Assembly (NCBI GenBank): GCA_027886175.1
Contig: JAJNNQ010000003.1
Location: 7,908,001-7,972,000, forward strand
Source of the DNA: Phylloscopus collybita
Taxonomy: Eukaryota; Chordata; Aves; Passeriformes; Phylloscopidae
Direction: 5' to 3'
Length of the DNA stretch: 64,000 nt
Shown here: piece after piece, positions 34,355-45,782 of the stretch
How positions within the stretch are numbered: position 1 is the stretch's first letter
Layout: the number at the start of each line of letters is the position of its first letter
Translations under genes and position numbers: made by a program
The notes under the pieces: generated by a model
What the model was told of the DNA's origin: nothing
Database searches by the model: none
Seen by the model: the letters and a program-made list of their open reading frames with translations, nothing else

Positions 34355-36735
34355 GGTATTATTCGGCAGGAAGCCAAGCCAGAGTGGCTTTGCTCCATCT
34401 TTTCCCCAGCAGGAAGTTCAGGATCAGTTTCCTGAAATCAAGAGCCTGGTTCTACAGAACTGTGATGCAATGAGTCACTGTTGTCTGTCAATTTGTGTCT
34501 CTCATTCTCTTAAAATTCCAGAAGTGTTTCTTAATTTGTTTTTACTTGTTTTTCTTCATCAGGCAGTGAAAAGAAAGTTAGATCTGCACCAGGAATAGAT
34601 TCAGGGAATTCTCATCCAATTCGGCAAATTCTTTGCTCACTCCCCCTTAAATGAAGCCATTTCCATGAGAAAAGACTCCTTGTGAGAGTAAGCTTTGCCC
34701 AAATGCAATACCAGCATGCATCATCTCAATCTATAAATCCAAGAAGCAAAAATTTCACATATTCCATCTGCTTAAGCACTAACTAGAGTTTCTGGATAGC
34801 TGGAAAATCAAGCTGAAAAACTTCATCAGAAATTCTCTGTTGAATACAAAGCATAAATTTAAGAGACTGTAATAAGATTGCATAAAGGACAGATCTGATG
34901 ACCAGAGGAGAATTTTAAGGCGTGAATAAATTGCTGAGAACAGTAATTGACACAGGAAATCATCAGAGCTCTGAGATGCTGAAGCATCTTTACTGAAGAT
35001 ACTGCAGGGTTTTGCTTTGCCCACTGTGGTTTCAGTTCTCTTGTGGACCTCTCTGCTGCTTGGACTTTGCAGATCTGATTGCTAAAGCTAATTGAAAGCC
35101 TGTTTATGGAGTTAATAACAATGTTCTCATTCACTAGGTACAAAAGAGGAGCAAACTATGAAAAAATTTAAATTCTCTCCTTTATTCAACTTTCAAGTTG
35201 GGGAAAAAACACTGAGTAACACAACTTTATTGACATTTTTCTTTCTTCCTGTCTCTGAACTTGAATTTTGCACTCCTGACATAGTAGGACAGCTCTTTTG
35301 TCTGCAGTTGCAGTGGAGAAAAGGGAGAAATGTAGCATTGCAGAGGAGCCCTGAGGGACGAGAGCAGTAGGAGATATCATCTGTCCCTCAATTCCCAAAA
35401 GGAAGGAATCCTCCACTCTGACTTGACATACAGGTGGTTGTGTTAATTGCAGAGATATGGGTTGGAATAGTTTTACTGTATAATATTACATACCACATGC
35501 CTATAGATCTATAAATAGGATAATGCTTACTTCTAAAAGTGCATGGCTACACTTTCCCTAGTTTTTGCAAAGTTGTTAGCATCAATCTCGTGATGGATTT
35601 TGATTTACTTTACTAAGAGAACCATGAACATTATATCAGAGGTAAAATGTTGTGAAAGGGCTGATTACAGTAAATATAAGAGCAAATTCAAGGAGGAAGG
35701 AAAGAAACCACTATTCCTGCTTGCTGGTTTGTTGAGGTTTTTTGCTATTTTACTTTAGTATTAACGACAGGCAATCATTTACATGAATCTCTCCATTATA
35801 GACCAAAATAACAGTGCAGTTTTCATTAACAAAAAGACTACCTTTTTCTTCTTCGTTTGTGTTGTCAAGATACTTTAGCTGAAACATACAGTGATTTCCA
35901 ACACTTACCCTAGTTGTCACACTGAGAGTGAAATAATGGCTGACATTAGGAAGATTATTTTTCAGCAATAAAATTACCTTTCACAACATATTTCTATCTA
36001 AGTGGAAATGATGGAAAATCATAGATTCTATTTTCAAATTGAGAGAGAGAGAAAGATGAAAATGAAATCAACAGGATTTCCTACCAGAGAATGTAGAGAA
36101 TGCAAGCAAGCCAAAGATGCTGCTCCAAATCCAGTGGGAGCGTGTTCCCAGACATGTTTTTATTAATTGAACCAGTTGATTGAGACAAGTGGAATTGTGT
36201 GAAATGTTTTCTGTGCACAGTGTAAAATGTGGAGGTTAATTAACTGGGATCCCAATCCTGCTGCCTCTGCTGTCAGCAACACAACTCATGTGGATATCAT
36301 TAAGAGCCGAGACTGAGCTTTTCCTTTGGTTTTGTTAAGGACTTTGTGAACTTTTTTGATGAGTCTCTAGCCAGATTTGACAGAAATGGGGTCAGTTTAA
36401 GGTTTTCAGTTGAAACTGTGATGTTCCCAGAAATGTATGATTTCAGTCATAGTGCTGGTGAAACTTGGCTTCGCTGCGCATGGAGTTGAATTTGAATGGA
36501 GTGCAGGGCATCTGAAACTATGTGAATCAAAAGAAAAAATGTGCATGTGATCCCTGCTGAAGTGTAACTGCCAAATTAAGACTGCCTATAAAAATGAGCT
36601 TCTAAAGAAAAAATGAAAGGAGTGTAGGCTGGTTTTATAAATACAATGGCATCTTCTGTCATCAGGCAGGCAGCCAGCAAAACAGTGGATTGTGGCTTGG
36701 GATATAAGTTGCATAACTGTAAAGGTAAATAAGTA

Positions 36736-37370
36736 AAAGGAAGGGATTGGTGACTTTCCATTTCCCTCTAAGTGAGGGCAGAATTGGGCCTTCAGGAGTT
36801 CCCAAAGAGCCCAAGGCAATAAACACGGTGACTTTGCATTCCCCACAAAATATACCTGCTAGCAAAGCCGGTAAAATAACGCTTTCTCAAAATGTTGCCC
36901 CTCTGATTTTAGCCCTCCAAAGATCTATTTTTAGATCTGCCTTTTCTGCCAGCGTTGCTCCTGAGCCATTGTTCCCCTGAGTCAGGGCCGGTGAAGCAGC
37001 TGGCAGTGAATTGCAGGTAGGCTGGAAATGCACACGAACACGCTCAGCTACAAAGAGATTTTAGTTCTCATAGTGTTAACTGCCCCTTCCCTGCACTCCT
37101 CTCCCCCCGCGCCACCCCCGCCTGCCACAAGCGCGACCCAGATCACATTAGAGTCCCAGAGCACAGGGAACGGGTCTCATCTATCCGTCACCAAGGAGGC
37201 AGACAGGACGGGGAAACAACAAGTCATTTGTACCTGATGAGGAGGACACTCCTGGGAAACAAACAGATGAGCCACCACATGAATCTGAGCTATTCTCTGA
37301 GGTAAACAGAACTGCATGAGAAACACACAAATTATCAGGGGCATCATGCTTAACTCCCTCGCTTCAAGCT
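36736..37370. promoter_or_regulatory. Candidate conserved element with MEF2 and AP-1 type sites
   Basis: Non-repetitive, GC moderately raised, CpGs kept at 37030-37230, with a C-rich patch near 37100-37125. A perfect MEF2 consensus CTATTTTTAG (36925-36934) sits at the centre of a palindrome, and an AP-1 site TGAGTCA follows at 36978-36984. A CAGCTG E-box lies near 37000. Open frames here (up to 86 codons) are in different frames and have no domain. An enhancer is the simplest reading. Confidence 0.4.
36921..36938. promoter_or_regulatory. MEF2-type site inside a 7-bp-arm palindrome
   Basis: AGATCTA (36921-36927), TTTT spacer, TAGATCT (36932-36938). The central ten bases match the MEF2 consensus YTAWWWWTAR exactly. 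MEF2 proteins bind such sites as dimers in muscle, neural and immune enhancers. Occupancy is inferred. Confidence 0.5.
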
Positions 37371-38081
37371 GCTGGACGGGCTGTGGGCCTGAAACTCTAG
37401 ATTGTCCCACTATCTGATTGTGAGAAAGTTAACCCCCTAAAAGCATCAGGGGAGGGGGAAGGAATCCCAGACCCCAGGTCTGTGGAGCGGCGTTGTTCAC
37501 CCTTGCTCATGTTTAGTTGTCCATGCCACCCCACAGCATCCTGGGACACCAGCCCTGTGCCAGTCACGGAGGGCATGGGCAGCAGCAGCAGCCCAGGGCT
37601 CGCAGCATGCTTTGTGCAGGATACAGATTTTCCCTTTGGGGCCACTTCTGGTTAGATTAATTTCAAGCTTGAGGCAGGTTGTGCTGCTCTAACACTCTAA
37701 TGATAGGTCGTATCAAATAGTGGGGTCCCTTGCTACAAGCAAAACATTTGTAGTAGGGTGTACAGCAGTAGTGTGGTGACAGCAATGAGACCACTGCCAA
37801 GCAGGGGCTGAGTGTAAATGGTCATGTGTTCATGGCTTGTCTTGCTCTGCCTGCTCCAGTAGGCTTGAGCTCCTTCAGCTCCCATTTTGTAAATGTGCTG
37901 TCATTCTGGTTGAAGAGAAACATATTAACTGGTTTCCTAGCAGGCCTAAGCTTTCTAGCAAGGTATGTGGGACAACTTCCAGGAAGGGAATACAAGTCAT
38001 CCTTGCAGTCTGCTGCTGTCTTTGACACACCATTGCACTGGGCAGCTAGAGGCTGTGCAAATCTTCATGGCATGGCCACAG
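37371..38081. other. Noncoding stretch, nothing recognised
   Basis: Moderate GC with open frames of up to 88 codons on both strands (for example 37826-38092), none recognisable. No repeat identified. Confidence 0.42.
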
Positions 38082-38255
38082 GGATAATATAATCATTTAT
38101 CCCTATTTTACGACAAGAAATTGAAGTGGAAAGAGATTTAGTAAGTAATTTGCATGAAGTCATACAAGGATCCTCTGATGAAGTGAGGAATTAAACCAGA
38201 GTTTTCAATCCTAGTCCAGCCTTTTTAATCACAAGGTCATTCTTCCATTCTGCTA
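38082..38255 (-). repeat. MIR-family SINE, nearly full length
   Basis: Read in reverse it follows the whole MIR layout. ATCCCTATTTTACGACAAGA matches the reverse of 'tctgtaaaatggggat', AAATTGAAGTGGAAAGAGAT matches 'gaaactgaggcacagagagg', AGTAATTTGCATGAAGTCAT matches 'agtcacttgcccaaggtcac', and GAGGAATTAAACCAGAGTTTT then TCCTAGTCCAGC match the 'gaaccc ... agtccagtgctc' start. About 170 bases remain, long for such an old element, though heavily mutated. Confidence 0.75.
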
Positions 38256-38333
38256 GGTAGCAAAACAAGAGGTTTAACTTGGTGCTTAATATTTTAAAAA
38301 AGTTGTCTGTGAATCTCAGTCCAAGAGGCACAT

Positions 38334-38375
38334 AAGTGTAGTGGTTAAAACAAATTGGAGAAAGAAAAGATATCC
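38334..38375 (+). repeat. Possible MIR 5' start
   Basis: GTGTAGTGGTTAAAACAAAT followed by TGGAGAAAG resembles the tRNA-derived head of MIR. The match fades quickly, so this is tentative. Confidence 0.3.
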
Positions 38376-39590
38376 TGCTGGAGCTGAGTTCAGAAGCCTG
38401 GCAAGAAGAGGGGTCTTGTGATTAAGCATGACTTGGATGTAGGTCACTTTGGAGAGCCAGGTGATTTCTGAATGCAACACTTAGCAAAAGTCTCTCTGCT
38501 CTAGGTGGATTTTCAATAGTGTAACTCAGAGGAGATCAAGGTTCTAATTTTGACGTTTTTCTTGACAAGTATTGTTCTACTTCTTTTCTTTCACTCTTTT
38601 CCCCTTTTCCTTGTTCTTTACTGTCAAAGTGATTATACTCTGTTGTGAAGTGATTAGTGGTAACAAGTGATACTCTTCAAGTAATATGTTAGGAATACCT
38701 TTTCATGTTCATGAGTTGTAATATGGGAGGGTTACAGTGTGTTTGTATTGTACCTTAACAGTTTCACTTGTGAAGTGCCAGTAAATGCTCTACAGTACTT
38801 CTAAATTTCCTCTGAAGGCTGGTACAAAATAGAAACATATAGTATCATTTAGAAATACAGTAATATCTATTAAAGAATTTAAAATTGCTGATTCAAGAAC
38901 TAGAAAAGTCACTGAAGACAGATCAGTGATTTTGCACCAGCCCATAACATCTCTGAGAACATGAAGTGAGTATGGACAGTTTATCTGGGCAGGCAGAGAG
39001 CTCTGTACAGTCAGTTCCCTCAAAGCTGATTAATGAAGTCCAGGGAAAAATTTGGCTTTTACTATATAGAATTCTGTATTCATTACTTAGTGTTCTCTGT
39101 GAAGTATGTTGAGCTTCTCTTTTTTATGTATTCTGTTACTGAATCATTTATACTTCTCTCCCTGACATACGATCACATCTTACAATTAATTTTATGAAAG
39201 CATCTTCCATCAATTCTTTCCTTATTTTGAGCAGTAAACTCTTGAATATAACCCTATGAATGTCATCTTTTTATCATCAATGTATCTTTACTCAAGGCCA
39301 GTAGATTACATTTGGTGTACAGGGCAGCAACTATAAATTAGCCAATATTCATAGTGAAAGTATTAGTATTTTGGTAAACAGAAGAATATACTGGTTCATT
39401 ATCACATTAGAAGGTAAAATGAAAGAGGACTATTTATATATGTTTTATTTCTAGATTTTAGAAAATGGGTCTAGAAGATGGAAGAGCAGTTTCTCTGGTT
39501 GCAGCTTGGGGATGTTATCACAGCTGTTGGGAGTAAGGACTAAGTCAAAATGACAGTAAAATAGTTTAGACAGAAGATTTAACTCCTTAC
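38376..39590. other. Noncoding stretch, nothing recognised
   Basis: AT-rich noncoding DNA. No gene, RNA gene or clear repeat seen. Confidence 0.45.
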
Positions 39591-39694
39591 CAAAAAAAAC
39601 CACAAAAAAACCCCAAAAAACCCAAACAAAAACACACACACACACACAAAAACAACAACAAAAAAGCACACCACCAAAAAACCCAAAAAACCCC
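39591..39694. repeat. A/C low-complexity tract with (CA)n core
   Basis: CCAAAAAA and CCCAAA words flank an ACACACACACACAC core, then AACAACAACA and CCACCAAAAA words. The tract is nearly free of G and T. On the minus strand it produces a Phe/Val/Cys-rich spurious frame (39451-39702). Confidence 0.85.
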
Positions 39695-40235
39695 AGTTGC
39701 ATAAATTCTCCATTTTTGCATCATCAAGAACAAATGCTCCAGGACTGGCTCCTGTTAATCCTACGCTTATATGTTTTAAAACCTGTTTCTGCTAGTCTTT
39801 CCTGGGCACTTAGTGTACCTCCTTGTGCTGTTCCGCTCCTGGTGCACTTAATGGTATGATTCCCATGGATTTTTCTGTACAAACAATGTTTTAGTAAACA
39901 TGTTCTCAACAAATTGGAGGTGTGTTTCTAATAGGATGGAGCATTAGTCAGTATGCACATGATGGAAACTCTGCACAATAGGAGAAAAGGCCAGTTTGTT
40001 TAGTCCTCTTTCAGAGTTGTGCATCTCTCTAATGCCACCTTTCCTGTCTGAGTCAGGGTATTGTCTCTCTTGCCTGTAAACCGTAGGGTCAAGTTGAGGT
40101 AAATCTCTGATGGGATGTGAAAGAGGGCAGTTCAACTATCTGATGGGAACTTCTGTGTACAGTATCATTTAGAGGTCACGTTTTTCACCCCATCAGATTT
40201 TCATAGGTTGCTTCATTAAAAATTGAGCTTCAACC
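39695..40235. other. Noncoding stretch, nothing recognised
   Basis: Short minus-strand frames of 62-63 codons only, without recognisable content. Confidence 0.4.
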
Positions 40236-40239
40236 ACAT

Positions 40240-40520
40240 AACAAAACAGAGTGGCAGGCTGCTTGAAACTTCTATCAATAATGTATCAGCTCATCTATTC
40301 TGATTTCTTCCAAATACTGCCTTTGTTATTTTTAGCACAAAAGAGAACGCATCTAAATACCAAGCTCTGTAAAGGGGCAGGAGACTTCACTCATTGCCAC
40401 GCTTTGCTAAACAGTGTCAAACACGAAGCAACCTTTTGCTTACATAGAGCTTTTCAGTTAAAGGGGGAAGGTTTCCATTCCATGAATGCTTGTTTTTGTG
40501 CTGGCCAAGATGAGCAATTT
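40240..40520. promoter_or_regulatory. Candidate conserved noncoding element with MEF2-type site
   Basis: Non-repetitive texture with isolated CpGs (near 40349, 40402, 40424). A MEF2-type TTATTTTTAG lies at 40326-40335. A 95-codon frame (40251-40538) covers it but shows no domain. Low-confidence enhancer call. Confidence 0.28.
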
Positions 40521-43055
40521 TTTCAAAGCCCTCATTAACCAACAAGAGACGTAGCTGTATTCAAGGATCCCTCCAAAGCACCAGTCATGTCAGAAACACG
40601 ACCAACTCTTTCTGGGTGTGAGCTTATGCACAAAGCTCTGCATAGTGGTCATGCTTACTGTACTTGAGAAATTGCCAGGGGTGTTGTTTAGAAGGCCCAG
40701 GGCTCCTTAACTACATGTAGGAATGCTTCTCTGCTTTACCATTCCATTTCAGCCAGTGTAGAAGCAGGACTGACACATGATTTCTTTTTTTGTTGTTGTT
40801 TTCAGTGTCATTTTCTCTGCAGAGAAAGCAAAGGCTGTAAGGCCTGCCTTGTACAGGTTGTTTTGGTGTGTGCTGTTTATTGAGAGTGACTGTGCAAGGG
40901 CAGATGGAGGTCCAGGAGAATCCAGAGGAGAAAGAGTGATCCAATACTTAGAGCCAAGAGCTTCTGTCTCCAAGGTGTAGTGCTGCCTGTAATGTGGCCT
41001 TTTCACTGGGCTTTGTGTCTGTAATGTGGAATAACAGCATTTCCTCCCTTCTACATCCTACTCCCCACAATCTCATGACCTGAATGGAAACAGGCAGAGC
41101 AAAAATCACTCTTTTCTTATGGATTTTCTCTGACACATCCCTGCTGCAGTGCATGTGAGTGAACCTGTGCCTTACACAGGGGTGTCTCTGCTCTAGTCTG
41201 CATCACTCAAGATTTGTTTCTCTCTGAGGTGGTTTTCTTCAGTGCTGGCTGGTGTAAGGAGACGTAAATTTCTTTCTTTGTGAACTGTCCCTTGAATTTC
41301 TTCTACCCAATGTATCTTTCTGCAGCCCAAGAGCTCTTCATCTTAATTTGCAGGAAAATTGGGGGCCAATTTAGGAAAAAGGAAATTCTTATCCATAGGA
41401 AAACAAAGCAACCTCCTGCAAAACCTGAAAGCAGAAGTATCTTATGTACTATATAGCAAGTAGCAATATGAACTGTAAAGCTGTAATTTTTATTTTTAGA
41501 ATTAATAGTTCTAGCAACCCATTTCTAAAAATACCCATCCTAGGGGAAGTATTTATACCTCAGCTTTAGGCATGTCTCTCAGCTGGCTAAGTTAGTCACT
41601 TTATAGCTCCTTTACAGTCAGAGCAGAGAAGTTTCTGGCTGACCCTATGCAGCAGGACTTCTGTGCCTTGCCTTGTTCTGTGGAGAAGCCTGTGATTTTA
41701 AAGGGATAACTGAGATTATCTGACTGAATTATGGACTTCAAGTTAGGTGATGCAACTCTACCATTATTGTCTCTGCAGGTTCATTGAGAAACTCAAGGTG
41801 CTAGAGATTCATAGCTATTTGCAAATACTCTAATAATGGCACAGAGGACAAACAGGAAAATCTCTATTGCTGTTGTCTGTGATGTGCATGGCCTCGATAA
41901 TTTTGCTTTATGTATAAGCTCAGCTCTTTCTACAAAGAGAGTGTGAACTACAAACACAGCTGATAAATCTCTATGGTGTTATGTGTTCTTCAGCATTGAT
42001 TTGTGCATGACTGGTATTACTTGCATGCATGTTTTAAGGAAAAAATACTATTTTGCTGTCAGGAGAGTTAATCAGTAGTTAAGATAGTGAGTGAGCTCAG
42101 CAGTGGCACCAGTGTCACTTTGTACCTGTGCACAGAACATGTCCATGTACTGTATGATGGGACTATGACAAGAGACATTGGAGCATGGAATATTTTAATT
42201 TGCTGGTAGTTCTCACACATATCTCACCAGTGGGAAATAACTAACCTATTTTTATGTCCAGAAATCTTTTGCAAATGTTTTTTAAGATGTCCTTCAAACA
42301 ATATTTTTATGGGGAGATGTCTGTGAGTTGGTCTCTTACACGATTAAGAACTGAGGTATTTGAGTACATCTTGTGAAAGGGAAATTATCTGTATGGTGAC
42401 ATTTATCTTGTACTCTTAGTCTAAGGGTATCAGAGAAAAAACGAATTTAGTGATGAAAAACACCTTTGATCAGGTAAAATAGTTGGGAAAAAGGGAGGTG
42501 ATTCCAGGTGCACACATCATGTACACAGTCAAAATGACAGTCTGAAGTCATAATCCAGCCTCAAATATGCTCTCAGTAGAATGACAATATCCATGATGAT
42601 AATAAATAACCGTACCTTAATTTCTGAAGAGTTGAACAAACTGAAAGGAGGGTGACAGGGAGTTCCCTAGCACTGTGTAGCTTTGTACACATGCACAAAA
42701 CAACAAAGAGAATATGAACTCAGGTCAAAATTTTAGGTGTTTTCATTAGAGGATGAATCTCTAGTCAATATCTAGTCGAGTGCGGGGATGTTATTTGAAC
42801 TCTCATGTGCAGTTTAAACAGCAATGAATTGCATCTTGATATTCTGAAGAATTTAAGGACCAAACTACAACCTTGTGAGCACAGTTAAGACAGAAAGTGT
42901 GAACATATACAGGGCTCTTGTAAACTGTGTGATCATAATGAGGTGCTTCTTGCTATTTTAGGGAAATGTTTACCTGTTTTTCCCAGAGCAGAGGCAAAAA
43001 TTTCAACATCCAATAGAGAAAAATATTGTGCACTTGCACTTTATCTTCAAAACAT
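40521..43055. other. Noncoding stretch, nothing recognised
   Basis: AT-rich noncoding DNA with no open frame above about 85 codons and no recognised repeat or RNA gene. Confidence 0.45.
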
Positions 43056-43059
43056 GTCA

Positions 43060-43480
43060 TCTAACAAGTTCACTTTTCTTAGACAATAAATGCCTCTTCC
43101 CTTCAGAGACGGATTAACAATGTAATCTGCAAATCTCTCCCCGCAAAAACAATATCAAACACAATGTTTATCTGTATTGAGCCTGACAACTTCACAAATG
43201 AGCTTCAAAACTCATTCAGAAGCATTGTGAGTACACATCCTGCAGACATATCAACTGTTTGTTGCAGTTTGTTTCTAACGAAACAAATGGTTGCCAGCAC
43301 GTTAATCAATCTAATCACAGGCAGAAATCATTCACTGCAGAAGTTCTGTAACTTTATTTGACTGCCTCGTGTCTGCCTGGCGCATGCCTTTGTTAGAGCT
43401 TCACAGCTACCAATGCAATATTTGAGTTGGTTAATTAATTTAATCAATGTGTAAATTTGATATGATTAGGTCCTCAAGGA
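43060..43480. promoter_or_regulatory. Candidate enhancer rich in homeodomain, SOX and forkhead-type sites
   Basis: Non-repetitive and dense in sites. GGATTA (43111-43116), AACAAT (43115-43120) and TAATCT (43123-43128) form an OTX/PITX-SOX-OTX-like group. A perfect palindrome of forkhead-like half-sites lies at 43268-43287. Further on are GTTAATCAATCTAATC at 43301-43316 and TTAATTAATTTAATCAA near 43430-43447. A 65-codon frame crosses it with no domain. The arrangement suggests a developmental enhancer; conservation has not been tested. Confidence 0.42.
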
Positions 43481-45699
43481 AGAGGTGACAGAGTAACCCT
43501 GCAGCTTTACTATTCTGGAATGCTGGTTTTTAGTGTCCCTTCAGGGAAAGGTTGCAGACCTGAGAAGAAACGAGTCCTGATATTTGCCGAGGTTTGCCTC
43601 CCCCTCTCATTTTGATAGGTGTCCTCAGCAGCACCTTCACTCATCAGCTTTTGGCCACAGAGGGAAGGCTGTGGGCAGTTTGTGGGGTTTGCTCAGTTGG
43701 CTCAGTAAGGACTCGGTGTATCTGACTCTGGAGCCTGCAGGCTCGCACAGGCCTGACGTGTGAGCACCTATGTTTGACATCTCAACACATTTCCTTAGGT
43801 CAGCACAGGAGAGGTTTACTCCCCCTTTTGGATCATTATCTGCTTAGTAATGACTCACTGCAATACTGCCAGCTGGGATATGAAGCTGCCCAGATCTTCA
43901 CAGGGAGCTCAGTGTGATCTCAAAGATGAACCGTTGGTGATGTTCAAAAACTTCAGTTAACTTTTTAAAAAATTATTTTGTTCTTCCCTGTGTGGAAAGT
44001 CAGCTGTGCTTCAGTTCATGTGAAGTGCTATTCTCCTTCAGTTCTAGTGCCTGGGGGTCTTTTTTGAAGTAGTGGGGTCTGAGCTCACCAGCTCATGTCT
44101 CCGAAATCCTGGGTAGTCTCAGTGTGCAGTACAGTGAGGGCTCTGAAGTGCTAGGAGGCTGTGGGTCTGTTATAGCCTGTTTAACACCTTTGCCACAGCA
44201 AAGCAAGGGGGAAGGGGCTGAAAAAGAGTTGAGGATGAAATCTATAAAGTCAGTCCTTGAAGGTCAGTGACATTCAGTTAGGACACAGCTGCTTTCCTCC
44301 CCGAGAACCTGTGTGACTATATGGCTGAACACTTCACTAGAACAGCCAAAAATCTTACTATTTTCTTTATTTCTGCACCTTTATTAGCAAAATGCAGCAC
44401 AACAGTCAGGCACAAATGGTAGTGAAGAAATTGTGCTGTAAAATGAATGGTCTGTGAAGTCAGTAGCCCATTTTCCCTTCACCTTAAACATTCTTTTTTT
44501 CCATCAGAGCAATCAACACCTGGAAATTGCATTAGTTTACTTCAAGTCAGTTTAGGTAAATTAAAACAGCTTTTGTGGATACACAGTCTGACACCAGTGT
44601 AATGTTAGCTACATAACTTCTGCCAGTTTTCTGGTGTTTTGGGGATGTACTATACTAAATTTCCCAGAATTAATGTAGGTCCAAGTGTTGTCTCCAGACA
44701 AACTGCTTTTAAACAAATTTGACACAACAAAAGGATTTGCATGATTACTGAGTGATCATGGAATTTCTGATCAGTTTATAAAAGAAACTTTACTATCTCT
44801 AAGGAAAAAAATTATACAAAACAGTATAAAATTGATAGTGTTTTGAATATATGCTTGCACTAGCAGTTTTGGGAGATTGCTGTGTTTCTAGCAGCCAAAA
44901 TGGACTTTCAGAAATTGTTTGAGTATGTCATCAGCTCAGATGTGTGTTCTGCAGATTTTGGTGAAAGGAAGTACACATCTGTACAGGCAGCTATGGGTAC
45001 AGAGGGACATCTGTGCCCTGGGACATGTAAATGTCCCTTCTGACCACATGCACAGGATTATGGTGTTGTACAGGCAGGACTCAGTAACAGCCTCAGCCAT
45101 TGCACAAGCACACCATTTAGCACCAGCAGTAGAGGCAAACACAGAATATTTGAGACATCATATCAGTCCCTGATTCAGCAAGACAGGCAGCAAACTGGAT
45201 GGCTCTGGGCACATGATAATTCTGCTGTGCTCTGAGAGCTTCACTTCTTCAGGACAGCGGGACTATTACACAGCACATGCTTACAGCCTGCCTGAATTAA
45301 GACCTAAGAAAAGTTGGGTTTTTTATCTGGGCAAGAGTTGGGACATTGAAAATGATGCTAGAAAAGATGAGAATTTTATCTCTAAATTGTCCCTGGCTTT
45401 CCCTGCACCAGAGCATAATTTTATTTTTTATTCTAATTTATTAATTTTAATTCAGGAAAAAATATTCCTAACTATTTCTCAAACGTAGCAATGAAAAGTA
45501 TGAATAATCATCTAATAATGAGGCAGAAGCTTAAGAAATGTGAAGAATATCTAAAGTAATGATAGCAATGCTGCTCCTTCCTTTGAAAATAGGAAAACGT
45601 TGCAATCAAAACCAATGTTTTCACAGTTTCTAATTCTGGCTGAAAGCTGAAAATTTAATTGCAGCCAGTAGTATTATTTGCTACAGTAGAAAAATCTTA
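43481..45699. other. Noncoding stretch, nothing recognised
   Basis: Open frames up to 91 codons (45213-45488) without domains. No repeat or RNA gene recognised. Confidence 0.43.
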
Positions 45700-45782
45700 G
45701 GGAGTCAGATACACTATTTGTAAAATGGAAGTAATAAGTGTCTGCTTTCATTACACTATTGGATGGATACAGTAATCTGCCA
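45700..45782 (+). repeat. MIR-family SINE, 3' half
   Basis: TTTGTAAAATGGAAGTAATA then AGTGTCTGC, ATTACACTATT and GGATGGATACAGTAA follow the MIR/CORE 3' portion ('atctgtaaaatggggataataa ... tgcctc ... gttgtgaggatt'). Confidence 0.6.

Larger units (their letters stand above)
32545..36735. other. Noncoding stretch with T/G tract and TA microsatellite
   Basis: Holds the T/G tract near 33.3 kb and the (TA)n near 34.3 kb. Open frames up to 124 codons (33213-33587) draw part of their length from these tracts and have no domain. No gene recognised. Confidence 0.45.
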
